The notes under the pieces were generated by a model that searched no databases, was not told the DNA's origin, and saw only the letters and a program-made list of their open reading frames with translations. From Anaerolineales bacterium (GTDB lineage: Bacteria > Chloroflexota > Anaerolineae > Anaerolineales > UBA4823), in assembly GCA_016932955.1 (NCBI GenBank), contig JAFGBV010000233.1, positions 1 through 20,144 of the forward strand: 20,144 bases of DNA, written 5' to 3'. Every line of letters starts with the position of its first letter. The stretch's first letter is position 1. The position numbers and the translations under genes are program-made. Positions 1-6,841 of the stretch are shown piece after piece.

Positions 1-3
1 AGG

Positions 4-76
4 TGCCCCCAACGAGGTTCGAACTCGTGTTTCGGCCTTGAGAGGGCCGCGTCCTGGGCCGCTAGACGATGGGGGC
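4..76 (-). tRNA. tRNA-Glu (anticodon CUC)
   Basis: Read on the minus strand this is a full cloverleaf of 73 nt. The acceptor stem GCCCCCA pairs with TGGGGGC and the discriminator base is A. The anticodon stem CGGCC/GGCCG encloses the loop CTCTCAA, giving anticodon CTC, which reads GAG. The T arm has the standard GTTCGAAC-type core. The acceptor stem and D arm closely resemble bacterial tRNA-Glu. The next three bases are CCT, so the CCA tail is not encoded and must be added after transcription. It is separated from the other genes by a short spacer and no partner tRNA is seen. Confidence 0.95.
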
Positions 77-141
77 AAAGCGGCAAAATTTTACCACCAC
101 ATCCTTACAGAGTCAATCAGCTGCGGTCAGCCTGTTTTTGC

Positions 142-531
142 TCAGTGTAGCAGCAATCCCACCTTATCGGGGTTGCTGGGCTGCGCCATATCCACCAGCA
201 CCCCCACCACCATCCCCGGTTGAACCTGCGGCAGGCGGATCATCGGCACAGTGAGTGTTTTATAGATCTGGTAGGGCGCGTGCCCGGGAATATGCACCTC
301 GAGCAGAAGTGAAACACGCGGATCATCGTTAATACGCATTCCGGTGTCTTCCATTCGAATAATCATCGCCTCGCCCTGGGTGCCGGTGGCCACCAATGCT
401 TCAGCCTTTTTGCGCTGGCTGCGATAAATGATGAAGGGAATGGCGATGGCAGCAACGGTGATCACAAGCCCGCAGAGAACAGATACTGCGACGATTGCGA
501 TGGTGATGATCATTGTGTTATCAAGATCCAT
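142..531 (-). CDS. Small single-pass membrane protein, function unknown
   Basis: The 129-residue product has one strong hydrophobic segment (about residues 8-36) followed by a basic stretch (SQRKK), so the N-terminus probably spans the membrane and the rest lies in the cytoplasm. The soluble part contains a patterned region around residues 58-115 with EDTGMRINDDPRV, a PGHAPY turn and a LPQVQPG segment, suggesting a small beta-rich domain. I recall similar short proteins in actinobacteria and Chloroflexi but cannot name a family or function. The start is well supported: an AGGAGGTGATTT ribosome binding site lies directly upstream. A TATACT box at 567-572 (minus strand) could be its -10, though no good -35 is visible. 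It is divergent from the mannosyltransferase gene. Confidence 0.8.
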   Translation of the reverse strand: MDLDNTMIITIAIVAVSVLCGLVITVAAIAIPFIIYRSQRKKAEALVATGTQGEAMIIRMEDTGMRINDDPRVSLLLEVHIPGHAPYQIYKTLTVPMIRLPQVQPGMVVGVLVDMAQPSNPDKVGLLLH

Positions 532-592
532 AAATCACCTCCTGGTTGGCGTAACCCGTTGGAATGAGTATATCATTTCCTGGGAAAGTGGA

Positions 593-622
593 TTGCCCGG
601 ATTTGCTTAATGGTGGTATAAC
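593..622 (+). promoter_or_regulatory. Candidate promoter of the mannosyltransferase gene
   Basis: TTGCCC (593-598) and TATAAC (617-622) are separated by 18 bp, matching sigma-70 boxes at 4/6 and 5/6. Transcription would start near 629, just before the GTAACCGGTTAC palindrome at 638-649. Prediction from sequence only. Confidence 0.35.
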
Positions 623-637
623 AGGGGAGATAGCAAT

Positions 638-649
638 GTAACCGGTTAC
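638..649. promoter_or_regulatory. LacI-type operator palindrome, copy 1
   Basis: GTAACCGGTTAC is a perfect 12-bp palindrome with the central CG typical of LacI-family operators. The identical sequence occurs at the promoter of the LacI-family gene (1981-1992), and both are preceded by AAT. It lies about 45 bp before the mannosyltransferase start and just downstream of its candidate promoter, where a bound repressor would block elongation or open-complex formation. Confidence 0.6.
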
Positions 650-693
650 TTTGGCGAACGATTCGATCACTTTCCGCAGAATGAGGTAACTCT

Positions 694-1932
694 ATGGAAC
701 ACAAGATCACATTACGCACGTTGGTTTTTGTCTGGATGGGTTGGTTCCTGGTGTTATATGGTTTTCAATGGCTGGTCAGTGAGCGGTTGCAGGTCAAACA
801 GCCTGATTACGCCGTCTCCTGGACGGGCACAGAGACCCTGCCCAGCAGCAACCGCGGCAAGATCTACCTGCTTGAACCCTTTCTTAATCGCCAGGTCGCT
901 TGGGATTCGGAATATTACCTGGGAATCGCAGTGGGCGGGTATGATGATCCTGCAGCGGGTAAGGTGAACAATCCCTTTACTGGCCAAGATGTGATCAAGA
1001 ATTACTCCTTCTTCCCGCTTTACCCATATGCAATGAAGGTTTTTATGCTTCCGCTTGGCTTATTCGGGTTGAATCCGATCGCTACGGCCTCCCTGGCCGG
1101 TGTGGTTGTCGCTTTACTGGGCACCCTGGCCGGGATGATCGCACTCTGGGATCTCACGCGGGATTATCTGGAGGATCAGGGCGCCTTGCGGGCGGTCTTT
1201 TACATGCTCATCTTTCCCACGGGTTTCTTCCTCGCCCAGGTGTACACCGAGGGCCTGTTCATCGGCTTGGCTTTCGGCGCATTAGCATTGAGCCGCAGGA
1301 AACAGTGGCTTTGGGCTTCTCTCCTGGCGGGTTTAGCTGCCTGGGCGCGCGCTCATGGTGCGGCATTGGTTTTACCCTTAGGTGTTGCCTGCCTGACCAT
1401 ACTCGACTGGAAAAAACCGTTGCTCAAGCAGCTTACCTGGAAGTGGCTTGCCCAGGCACTGTGTGCTTTGTTGCCTTTGGCTGCCTACCTCGTTTGGCGC
1501 ATATCCCCCCTGGGCGAAGGATGGGCAGAATTGCAATCCTTTTATTTTGGCCGCGGGGTGATGTCCATTGAGAAGTCGCTGAAAAGCTGGGCGGATGGCT
1601 GGTTCTATGCCCGCTATATGTGCAAGGGCGGAGAGGGCTTGGTGTACTTTGGAATCGAGGTTTTCAGTGTTTTGCTGGCTTTGATTGCATCTTTCTGGGC
1701 GTTGCGCCGCGATCTGCCCCTGGGCTTGTTCAGCCTGGCAGTCGTCGTGCTATCCGGGCTCAGTGGGTCAGCGCAGAGCCTGGCACGCTACGTAGTGGTA
1801 GCCCCGGCGATTTTTGTGTTCCTGGCCTGGCTGGGGCGAAGCAAGGCCTTTGATCGCACCTGGACGATCCTCAGCCTGTTGCTGATGGGCATGTCGGCCA
1901 TGCTGTTTAGCTTCGACATGTGGGTTGGCTAA
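694..1932 (+). CDS. PIG-V-like membrane mannosyltransferase
   Basis: The 412-residue protein is a polytopic membrane protein with about eight to ten hydrophobic segments. After the first (residues 10-28) comes a soluble loop with WDSEYYLGIAVGGYDDP (70-86) and YSFFPLYPY (104-112). These are the hallmark motifs of the PIG-V/GPI mannosyltransferase-II-like family, a GT-C fold that uses lipid-linked sugar donors; the Asp of WD is the expected catalytic acid. Bacterial members are usually annotated only as mannosyltransferase family protein, and acceptors are mostly unknown. The start has a GAGGTAA ribosome binding site. The gene stands alone between the divergent small membrane protein and lacI, yet shares the LacI operator sequence, which links its expression to the sugar locus downstream. 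Family assignment is firm, substrate is not. Confidence 0.8.
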   Translation: MEHKITLRTLVFVWMGWFLVLYGFQWLVSERLQVKQPDYAVSWTGTETLPSSNRGKIYLLEPFLNRQVAWDSEYYLGIAVGGYDDPAAGKVNNPFTGQDVIKNYSFFPLYPYAMKVFMLPLGLFGLNPIATASLAGVVVALLGTLAGMIALWDLTRDYLEDQGALRAVFYMLIFPTGFFLAQVYTEGLFIGLAFGALALSRRKQWLWASLLAGLAAWARAHGAALVLPLGVACLTILDWKKPLLKQLTWKWLAQALCALLPLAAYLVWRISPLGEGWAELQSFYFGRGVMSIEKSLKSWADGWFYARYMCKGGEGLVYFGIEVFSVLLALIASFWALRRDLPLGLFSLAVVVLSGLSGSAQSLARYVVVAPAIFVFLAWLGRSKAFDRTWTILSLLLMGMSAMLFSFDMWVG

Positions 1933-1943
1933 ATGATTAAAAA

Positions 1944-1966
1944 ATTCCTTCTTGACATGAAGGAAT
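1944..1966. promoter_or_regulatory. Perfect 8-bp dyad around the lacI -35 box
   Basis: ATTCCTTC (1944-1951) and GAAGGAAT (1959-1966) are perfect inverted repeats with a 7-bp centre, TTGACAT, that contains the TTGACA -35 hexamer. It is not followed by a T tract, so a terminator for the upstream gene is unlikely. A binding site for a second regulator is more plausible. Confidence 0.4.
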
Positions 1967-1980
1967 ATCTATGCAATAAT
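1952..1980 (+). promoter_or_regulatory. Strong sigma-70-type promoter of the LacI gene and sugar operon
   Basis: TTGACA (1952-1957, 6/6) and AATAAT (1975-1980, 5/6) are separated by exactly 17 bp. Transcription would begin near 1987, inside the operator at 1981-1992, leaving a leader of only about 11 nt before the ATG at 1998 with no Shine-Dalgarno sequence. This is the best promoter in the window and probably drives the regulator and, at least in part, the transporter genes. Confidence 0.65.
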
Positions 1981-1992
1981 GTAACCGGTTAC
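1981..1992. promoter_or_regulatory. LacI-type operator palindrome, copy 2 (autoregulatory)
   Basis: GTAACCGGTTAC, identical to the copy at 638-649, begins immediately after the -10 box and covers the predicted transcription start of the LacI-family gene. A repressor here would exclude RNA polymerase, so direct autorepression relieved by a sugar ligand is the natural reading. Confidence 0.7.
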
Positions 1993-1997
1993 AGAAC

Positions 1998-3029
1998 ATG
2001 ACGAGACCATCCTCCTCTATCACAATCCGAGATGTAGCCCGCCAGGCTGGCGTTTCTGTTGCAACAGTCAGCCGTTTCATTAACCATACCGCCCCCACTT
2101 CTCCCGAAGTTTCTGAACGAATCCGGCGTGTGATGGAGCAGCTCAATTATGCGCCCCATGCCACTGCGCGGCAACTCGCCACCCGCAAAACGCAAGCCAT
2201 TGGCCTGTTGCTGACCAATATGCACAATGACTTCTTCGCCCCATTGCTTAGTGGTATTGAGTCCGTCGTGAGCACGAATGGCTACAATCTGCTCGTGGCC
2301 ACCTATCGCCCCGGGTTGCGCAAGCACCATTGGCCCCCGGTGGGAATGCACAATTCTGATGGCTTGCTGGTTTTTGCCGATAGCTTAGCCGATGAAGAAA
2401 TCATCTCGTTTTACGAGAAGAAATTTCCCCTGGTGCTCGTCCACCGCAGCGCGCCGCCCGGATTCCCCATTCCTTGTGTAACAGTAGAGAATCGCGCTGC
2501 TGCCTTTAAGATCGTAGATCATCTGGTTGCCCAGCACGGTAAAAGAAGGATTGTATTCATGCGTGGCCCTGCCCAACAGGAAGACTCGCACTGGCGTGAG
2601 GCAGGTTATCGCATTGCGCTTGAAGCGCATGGCATCCCTTGTGACGATCATTTGATTCTCTCAGGCGAATTTGAGCGCGAGATAGCCTACGCGTCCATGA
2701 AAAAATTTTTAAAAAACTCGGCAGATTTCGATGCCGTGTTTGCCGGAGATGATGACTCGGCCATTGGTGTGCTCAAAGCGCTCAAAGAGTTCGGGATTCG
2801 CGTTCCAGAAGATGTGGCAGTGGCAGGGTTTGACGATATGCGTCAGGCTTTGTACCTCACCCCCCCACTTACCACCGTACGCGCACCCACAGAACAGGTA
2901 GGCGTCGTTGCCGCACAGCAGTTGTTCTGCCTGCTCAATGATAAAACTCCAGAATTGATTACCTTGCTGCCCACAGAAATTGTCCTGCGTCGATCGTGCG
3001 GCTGTAGTTATGAGCCGGACAGCATGTGA
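1998..3029 (+). CDS. LacI-family transcriptional regulator of the sugar locus
   Basis: The 343-residue protein has the N-terminal LacI helix-turn-helix ITIRDVARQAGVSVATVSRF (residues 8-27), with the hinge helix region near residues 48-60. A periplasmic-binding-protein-like sensor domain (about 65-335) follows, including FAGDDDSAIGVLKAL and DVAVAGFDD, the usual conserved blocks. It ends with a Cys-containing RRSCGC tail often seen in Chloroflexi LacI proteins. Such proteins repress sugar genes until a ligand binds. The start at 1998 fits the family but lacks a ribosome binding site. Its own promoter carries an operator, and the next genes encode an ABC sugar transporter, so it is the likely local regulator. 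The ligand cannot be read from sequence. Confidence 0.92.
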   Translation: MTRPSSSITIRDVARQAGVSVATVSRFINHTAPTSPEVSERIRRVMEQLNYAPHATARQLATRKTQAIGLLLTNMHNDFFAPLLSGIESVVSTNGYNLLVATYRPGLRKHHWPPVGMHNSDGLLVFADSLADEEIISFYEKKFPLVLVHRSAPPGFPIPCVTVENRAAAFKIVDHLVAQHGKRRIVFMRGPAQQEDSHWREAGYRIALEAHGIPCDDHLILSGEFEREIAYASMKKFLKNSADFDAVFAGDDDSAIGVLKALKEFGIRVPEDVAVAGFDDMRQALYLTPPLTTVRAPTEQVGVVAAQQLFCLLNDKTPELITLLPTEIVLRRSCGCSYEPDSM

Positions 3030-3128
3030 GAGGAGGTCATAGCCCAATAGACGATAACTTGAAACAATACCAACAACTATAAATTAGATCAAAACCAAAC
3101 TAATTACGAATAAGAGGAGTGAGAACCC

Positions 3129-4616
3129 ATGAAGAAAATCTTTTACGTCTTGAGCATCTTGATCATTGCTTCGATGCTCCTGGTTGCATGTGCTCCGGCT
3201 GCTACTGAAGAGCCAGTGGCAGAAGAGCCAGTGGCAGAAGAACCTGTGGCCGAAGAACCTGTGGCCGAAGAGCCCGCCGAAGAGCCCGCAGCCGAAAAGG
3301 TTCAGGTTCGCTGGTATGTAGGCCTGGGCACAGGCACTGATGCCAATCAGGTCGAGATCGAGCAGGCTGTGGTCGATGCCTTCAATGCCTCGCAGGATCG
3401 CATTGAATTGGTCCTGGAGGTTGTGCCCTACGATAGCGCTAAAGACACCCTGGCTACCCAGATCGCGGCTGGCAATGGCCCCGATATCATCGGCCCGGTT
3501 GGTTGGGGCGGCTCTAATGCCTTCTACGGCCAATGGCTTGACCTGACCCCTTACATCGAGGCCTCCGGTTATGACCTGGGGCAGTTCGACCCCGCACTGG
3601 TGGAAATGTACCAGACCGAAGAAGGCCAGGTGGGCCTGCCCTTCGCCGTATTCCCCGCCGCGGTGTTCTTTAACACCACCATGTTCGACGAGGCTGGCCT
3701 GAATTACCTCCCTGCTGAATATGGGGAGAAGTATGTCATGCCCGATGGCACCGAAGTTGAGTGGAGCTGGGAGACGCTGACCGAGATTGCCAAGCTGCTC
3801 ACCATTGATATCAATGGGAACGATGCCACCAGCCCAGACTTTGACCTCACCCAGATCGTCCAGTATGGCTATCACCCCGTTTGGTCTGGGAATCCGGCCT
3901 ATATGGGCTCTTTCTGGGGCGCCTCAGCCATCTACTCGGGCGAAACCGGCAACTATGTTGCTGATATCCCCGCCCATTGGGAAGCTGCCTGGCAGTGGTG
4001 GTACGATGGCATCTGGGGCGATCAGCCCTTTATCCCGAACTTTGATGTTTCGAACAGCGAACAGTTCGGCACCGGCAACACCTTTGGTAGCGGTCGCATT
4101 GGTATGGCTGTCACCCAACTATGGTACACCTGCTGCCTGGGCGATTTCGCTGGTGCAGGCTTTGAATTCCAGTTCGGCACTCTGCCCACCTACGATGGTG
4201 TGGTGAACGGTCGCATCGATGCCGATACCTTCCGCGTCTGGAAGGGTACCAAGCACCCTGAAGAGGCCTTCGAAGTACTGACCTACTTGCTCGGACCTGC
4301 TGGGGTTGAGCCCCTGATCGTTGGCACCGCCGATACCCCGGGTGCCTATGGCGCTTTCCCTGCGCTTCCCGAGTTCCAGCAGCGCTTCATTGACGCCAAG
4401 ACTGCTCAGTATCCATTCGTTACCTCATGGGATACCATGCTGGCTGGTCTGGCCTACGCCGATGTACCCAGTGCAGAAGGCTTTATGCCCAACTGGAACG
4501 AGGCATGGGCCCGCATGGATACTTTCTATTCTTTAGAGAACACGACGGATGGGCTCGATCTTGCCACTGAGATTGCCACTCTTGAAGCTGACCTGACGGC
4601 CATCTTCAACAAGTAA
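3129..4616 (+). CDS. ABC sugar transporter substrate-binding lipoprotein
   Basis: The 495-residue protein begins with a lipoprotein signal peptide: KK, a hydrophobic core, then LLVAC with Cys21 as the lipid anchor. A Glu/Pro/Ala-rich linker (about residues 27-56, EEPVA repeats) lifts the binding domain from the membrane. The rest matches family-1 extracellular solute-binding proteins: QVRWYVGLGTG at the start of the domain, then GNGPDIIGPVGWGG, a typical hinge and lid pattern, and many exposed Trp and Tyr residues for stacking on sugars. Family members bind mono- to oligosaccharides. It starts 99 bp after lacI with a GAGGAG ribosome binding site, and two permease genes follow a long hairpin. 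The precise sugar is unknown; the locus suggests GlcNAc-containing oligosaccharides. Confidence 0.93.
   Translation: MKKIFYVLSILIIASMLLVACAPAATEEPVAEEPVAEEPVAEEPVAEEPAEEPAAEKVQVRWYVGLGTGTDANQVEIEQAVVDAFNASQDRIELVLEVVPYDSAKDTLATQIAAGNGPDIIGPVGWGGSNAFYGQWLDLTPYIEASGYDLGQFDPALVEMYQTEEGQVGLPFAVFPAAVFFNTTMFDEAGLNYLPAEYGEKYVMPDGTEVEWSWETLTEIAKLLTIDINGNDATSPDFDLTQIVQYGYHPVWSGNPAYMGSFWGASAIYSGETGNYVADIPAHWEAAWQWWYDGIWGDQPFIPNFDVSNSEQFGTGNTFGSGRIGMAVTQLWYTCCLGDFAGAGFEFQFGTLPTYDGVVNGRIDADTFRVWKGTKHPEEAFEVLTYLLGPAGVEPLIVGTADTPGAYGAFPALPEFQQRFIDAKTAQYPFVTSWDTMLAGLAYADVPSAEGFMPNWNEAWARMDTFYSLENTTDGLDLATEIATLEADLTAIFNK
3207..3293 (+). repeat. 15-bp tandem repeats encoding an EEPVA linker
   Basis: Two identical units GAAGAGCCAGTGGCA (3207-3236) are followed by two identical units GAAGAACCTGTGGCC (3237-3266), then a 12-bp (3267-3278) and a 15-bp (3279-3293) variant. 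The pairs point to stepwise duplication. They encode the acidic spacer between lipid anchor and binding domain, so copy number should vary between strains without breaking the frame. Confidence 0.9.
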
Positions 4617-4630
4617 CCTGTCTCAATCAC

Positions 4631-4670
4631 TGATTAGGGCGGGCCGATATAAGCCGGCCCGCCCTAATCA
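4631..4670 (+). other. 16-bp intercistronic hairpin after the binding-protein gene
   Basis: TGATTAGGGCGGGCCG (4631-4646) pairs perfectly with CGGCCCGCCCTAATCA (4655-4670) around an 8-nt loop. It sits between the binding-protein stop and the first permease, with no T tract. As in malE-malF-type operons, such a hairpin probably blocks 3' exonucleases so the binding protein is made in excess; partial termination is also possible. Confidence 0.7.
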
Positions 4671-4688
4671 CACACAAGGAGCGTTGGT

Positions 4689-5684
4689 ATGCAAGAATTA
4701 ACCCATCTGCCCAAATTGCCTTCCATCCATTCTTTCCGCAAGATGCCGCCGCTGGCCCGCCGTGAGCTTCGTCATGGCATGCTGTTCATCTCGCCCTGGT
4801 TGTTCGGATTCCTGGTCTTTACCCTGATCCCCATGCTGGCCACACTTGCCTTCTCGTTCATGGATATCAAGATCACCGATGGCGTTTTGAATCGTCCCAA
4901 TTTTGTCGGCTTTGACAATTATGCCACTTTCTTCAAAGATAACGCCGTGTGGAATATGCGCCCCAATTCCACCCCAGGAGCGCTTTGGGTAACGATTCGC
5001 TTTGGACTGATTGCTCTCCCTGTTGGTATCTTCTTGCCTCTGGGATTGGCTGTGCTGATGAATAGTAAGCACCTCAAAGGGCAGGCGTTCTTCCGCTCCA
5101 TGTTCTACATGCCTTACATTATCCCCTTCGTTGCCAGCGTGTTCCTGTGGGGCGGCATGCTCAACCCGGAGGCAGGCTGGATCAACCAGACCCTGATTGC
5201 GCTGGGCGTGCCCAAAGAAAGTGTGCCCGGCTGGGCCAATGATATCAACTGGGTCTATCCGGCATATGTTCTTATGGGTATTTGGGGAATTGGCAATGCC
5301 ATGCTGACCATGCTTGCTGGCATCCAGGGAGTTCCCACCGAGCTTTATGACGCTGCCAAGGTGGATGGCGCCAACGGTTGGCAGTCTTTCTGGAACGTTA
5401 CCTTCCCCATGATCTCGCCAGTCATTTTCTACAACCTCACCCTGAGCATCGTCGGCTTGTTCCAGTATTTTCTCGTACCGTTAGTGGTCAACCAGGGAAC
5501 AGGTCGCCCGGGTGGTGCGACGATGTTCTACAACTTGTACTTATACAAAACCTTCTTTGTCAACCATAATATGTCCTATGGTTCCACCCTCGCCTGGGGT
5601 TTGTTTGTGGTGATCTTGGCAGTCACCATTTTCCTGTTCTGGTCAGCGCGCTATTGGGTATATTACGCCAGTGATAGCAGGTAG
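4689..5684 (+). CDS. ABC sugar transporter permease, MalF/UgpA type
   Basis: The 331-residue inner-membrane protein has about six transmembrane segments, the first near residues 31-58 (ISPWLFGFLVFTLIPMLATL). The cytoplasmic EAA loop at 219-240, including YDAAKVDGANGWQSFWNVTFP, is the docking site for the transport ATPase. The length fits MalF/UgpA-like CUT1 permeases. A ribosome binding site AAGGAG lies 8 bp before the start. It pairs with the second permease 12 bp downstream. No nucleotide-binding ATPase gene is present in the window, so the transporter probably shares an MsmK/MalK-type ATPase encoded elsewhere, which is common for CUT1 systems. Confidence 0.93.
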   Translation: MQELTHLPKLPSIHSFRKMPPLARRELRHGMLFISPWLFGFLVFTLIPMLATLAFSFMDIKITDGVLNRPNFVGFDNYATFFKDNAVWNMRPNSTPGALWVTIRFGLIALPVGIFLPLGLAVLMNSKHLKGQAFFRSMFYMPYIIPFVASVFLWGGMLNPEAGWINQTLIALGVPKESVPGWANDINWVYPAYVLMGIWGIGNAMLTMLAGIQGVPTELYDAAKVDGANGWQSFWNVTFPMISPVIFYNLTLSIVGLFQYFLVPLVVNQGTGRPGGATMFYNLYLYKTFFVNHNMSYGSTLAWGLFVVILAVTIFLFWSARYWVYYASDSR

Positions 5685-5696
5685 AGGAGAGCGCAG

Positions 5697-6824
5697 ATGG
5701 AAACCAAGCGGAAATTGTCTCAAATTATAAAAGGCCTAAACCCTGTTATTGTCACGCTCTTTGCTGCCGTGCTTCTGGCGATGTTTTTGATGCCCTTCCT
5801 GTACATGGTGTCCAGCTCATTGAAGACCCCTAACCAATTTCAGGCCTTGGGCTCTCCCATCTGGCCCGCGGCGCGGCCCCAATTGGTGTACGAGGGCGAA
5901 AACACCAATGTCTATACTTTTGAGGTGCATCAGGGTAGTAATCTGAATGAAATCACGGTTGACATGAGTACTTTTGTCGGAAAAACCCTGGATGTCTATA
6001 CTGTACCGCTGCCAGATGGAAGTACCAAGGATCTTGCTCTGGTGAAGGGTTATGCAAAGGAAAGTATCTTTTTGGATCCTGATAATCCTCAAGCAGATCC
6101 TTTCCTTTGGGAGGGTTCTTATCGCGCCCTGGATCGCCCGTGGGTGTTTTCTCCTGCGTGGTCGAACTATATGGATGTATGGGAGAAAATTAACTACCCT
6201 CGCCTTCTATGGAACACCTCGTTCTACGCTATCACCACAACCATAGCTACGCTGCTCTCCTGCACCCTGGTGGCGTTCGGTTTCTCGCGTTTCAAATACC
6301 CAGGGCGTGATTTCCTGTTTGTCGTGCTCATTTCCACCATTTTCCTGCCCGGTGCGGTGACGGTGATCCCCCAGTATACTTTTTACACCAAGATTGGCTG
6401 GGTGGGTTCCTGGTTGCCGCTGATCGTTCCGGCATTCTTTGCCAATGCCTATGATGTCTTCCTGTTGCGGCAATATTTCATGACCCTGCCGCGTGAGTTG
6501 GATGAGGCGGCCATGATCGATGGCGCAGGCCCGCTGCGCGTCCTGTGGTCTGTGGTGCTGCCACAATCCTACCCGGCGCTGCTGGCGGTCACCATCTTCC
6601 ATATCGTGTGGTCGTGGAACGATTACTTTGGCCCGCTCATTTATTTGGGCATGGATGACCAGCCCATCTCGGTCGCCCTGGCCCGTTTCAACGGAATTTA
6701 CGGTCAGCAGCCGCAGATGATCCAGGCTGGATCACTGATGACCTTGATCATTCCATTGATTATATTCCTCTTGGCGCAGCGTTTCTTCATCCAGGGGATT
6801 GTAATTACCGGTGTAGAAAAATAG
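5697..6824 (+). CDS. ABC sugar transporter permease, MalG/UgpE type, with extracellular insertion
   Basis: The 375-residue protein is clearly a CUT1 inner-membrane permease. Its first transmembrane segment is near residues 16-40, the core segments lie from about 170 to the end, and the EAA loop is at 270-289 (EAAMIDGAGPLRVLWSVVLP). Typical MalG proteins have about 280 residues. The extra length lies between TM1 and TM2: the usual IWPA...FSPAWSNYMDVW connection is split by about 88 residues (62-148) that look beta-rich and soluble, and this loop faces outward. It may contact the binding lipoprotein or the sugar. The ribosome binding site is AGAGGAG. It is cotranscribed with the first permease and is followed by the GH4 gene after 17 bp. 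Confidence 0.92.
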   Translation: METKRKLSQIIKGLNPVIVTLFAAVLLAMFLMPFLYMVSSSLKTPNQFQALGSPIWPAARPQLVYEGENTNVYTFEVHQGSNLNEITVDMSTFVGKTLDVYTVPLPDGSTKDLALVKGYAKESIFLDPDNPQADPFLWEGSYRALDRPWVFSPAWSNYMDVWEKINYPRLLWNTSFYAITTTIATLLSCTLVAFGFSRFKYPGRDFLFVVLISTIFLPGAVTVIPQYTFYTKIGWVGSWLPLIVPAFFANAYDVFLLRQYFMTLPRELDEAAMIDGAGPLRVLWSVVLPQSYPALLAVTIFHIVWSWNDYFGPLIYLGMDDQPISVALARFNGIYGQQPQMIQAGSLMTLIIPLIIFLLAQRFFIQGIVITGVEK

Positions 6825-6841
6825 TATCAGGAGAAGAAAAT

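Noticed and set aside
551..562. GTAACCCGTTGG, a 9/12 match to the LacI operator
   Set aside because: The right half-site is broken; one degenerate match is expected by chance, though a weak auxiliary site is possible.
3031..3035. Good ribosome-binding-like AGGAGG just after the LacI stop
   Set aside because: No start codon or open frame follows at the right distance.
3059..3083. Promoter between lacI and the binding-protein gene (TTGAAA and TATAAA)
   Set aside because: The spacer is only about 13 bp and no operator copy is present; read-through from the lacI promoter explains expression as well.
3084..3875. 263-codon minus-strand open frame opposite the binding-protein gene
   Set aside because: Its His/Phe/Gly-rich repeat is just the complement of the EEPVA repeat, and it lies opposite a clear gene with signal peptide and ribosome binding site.
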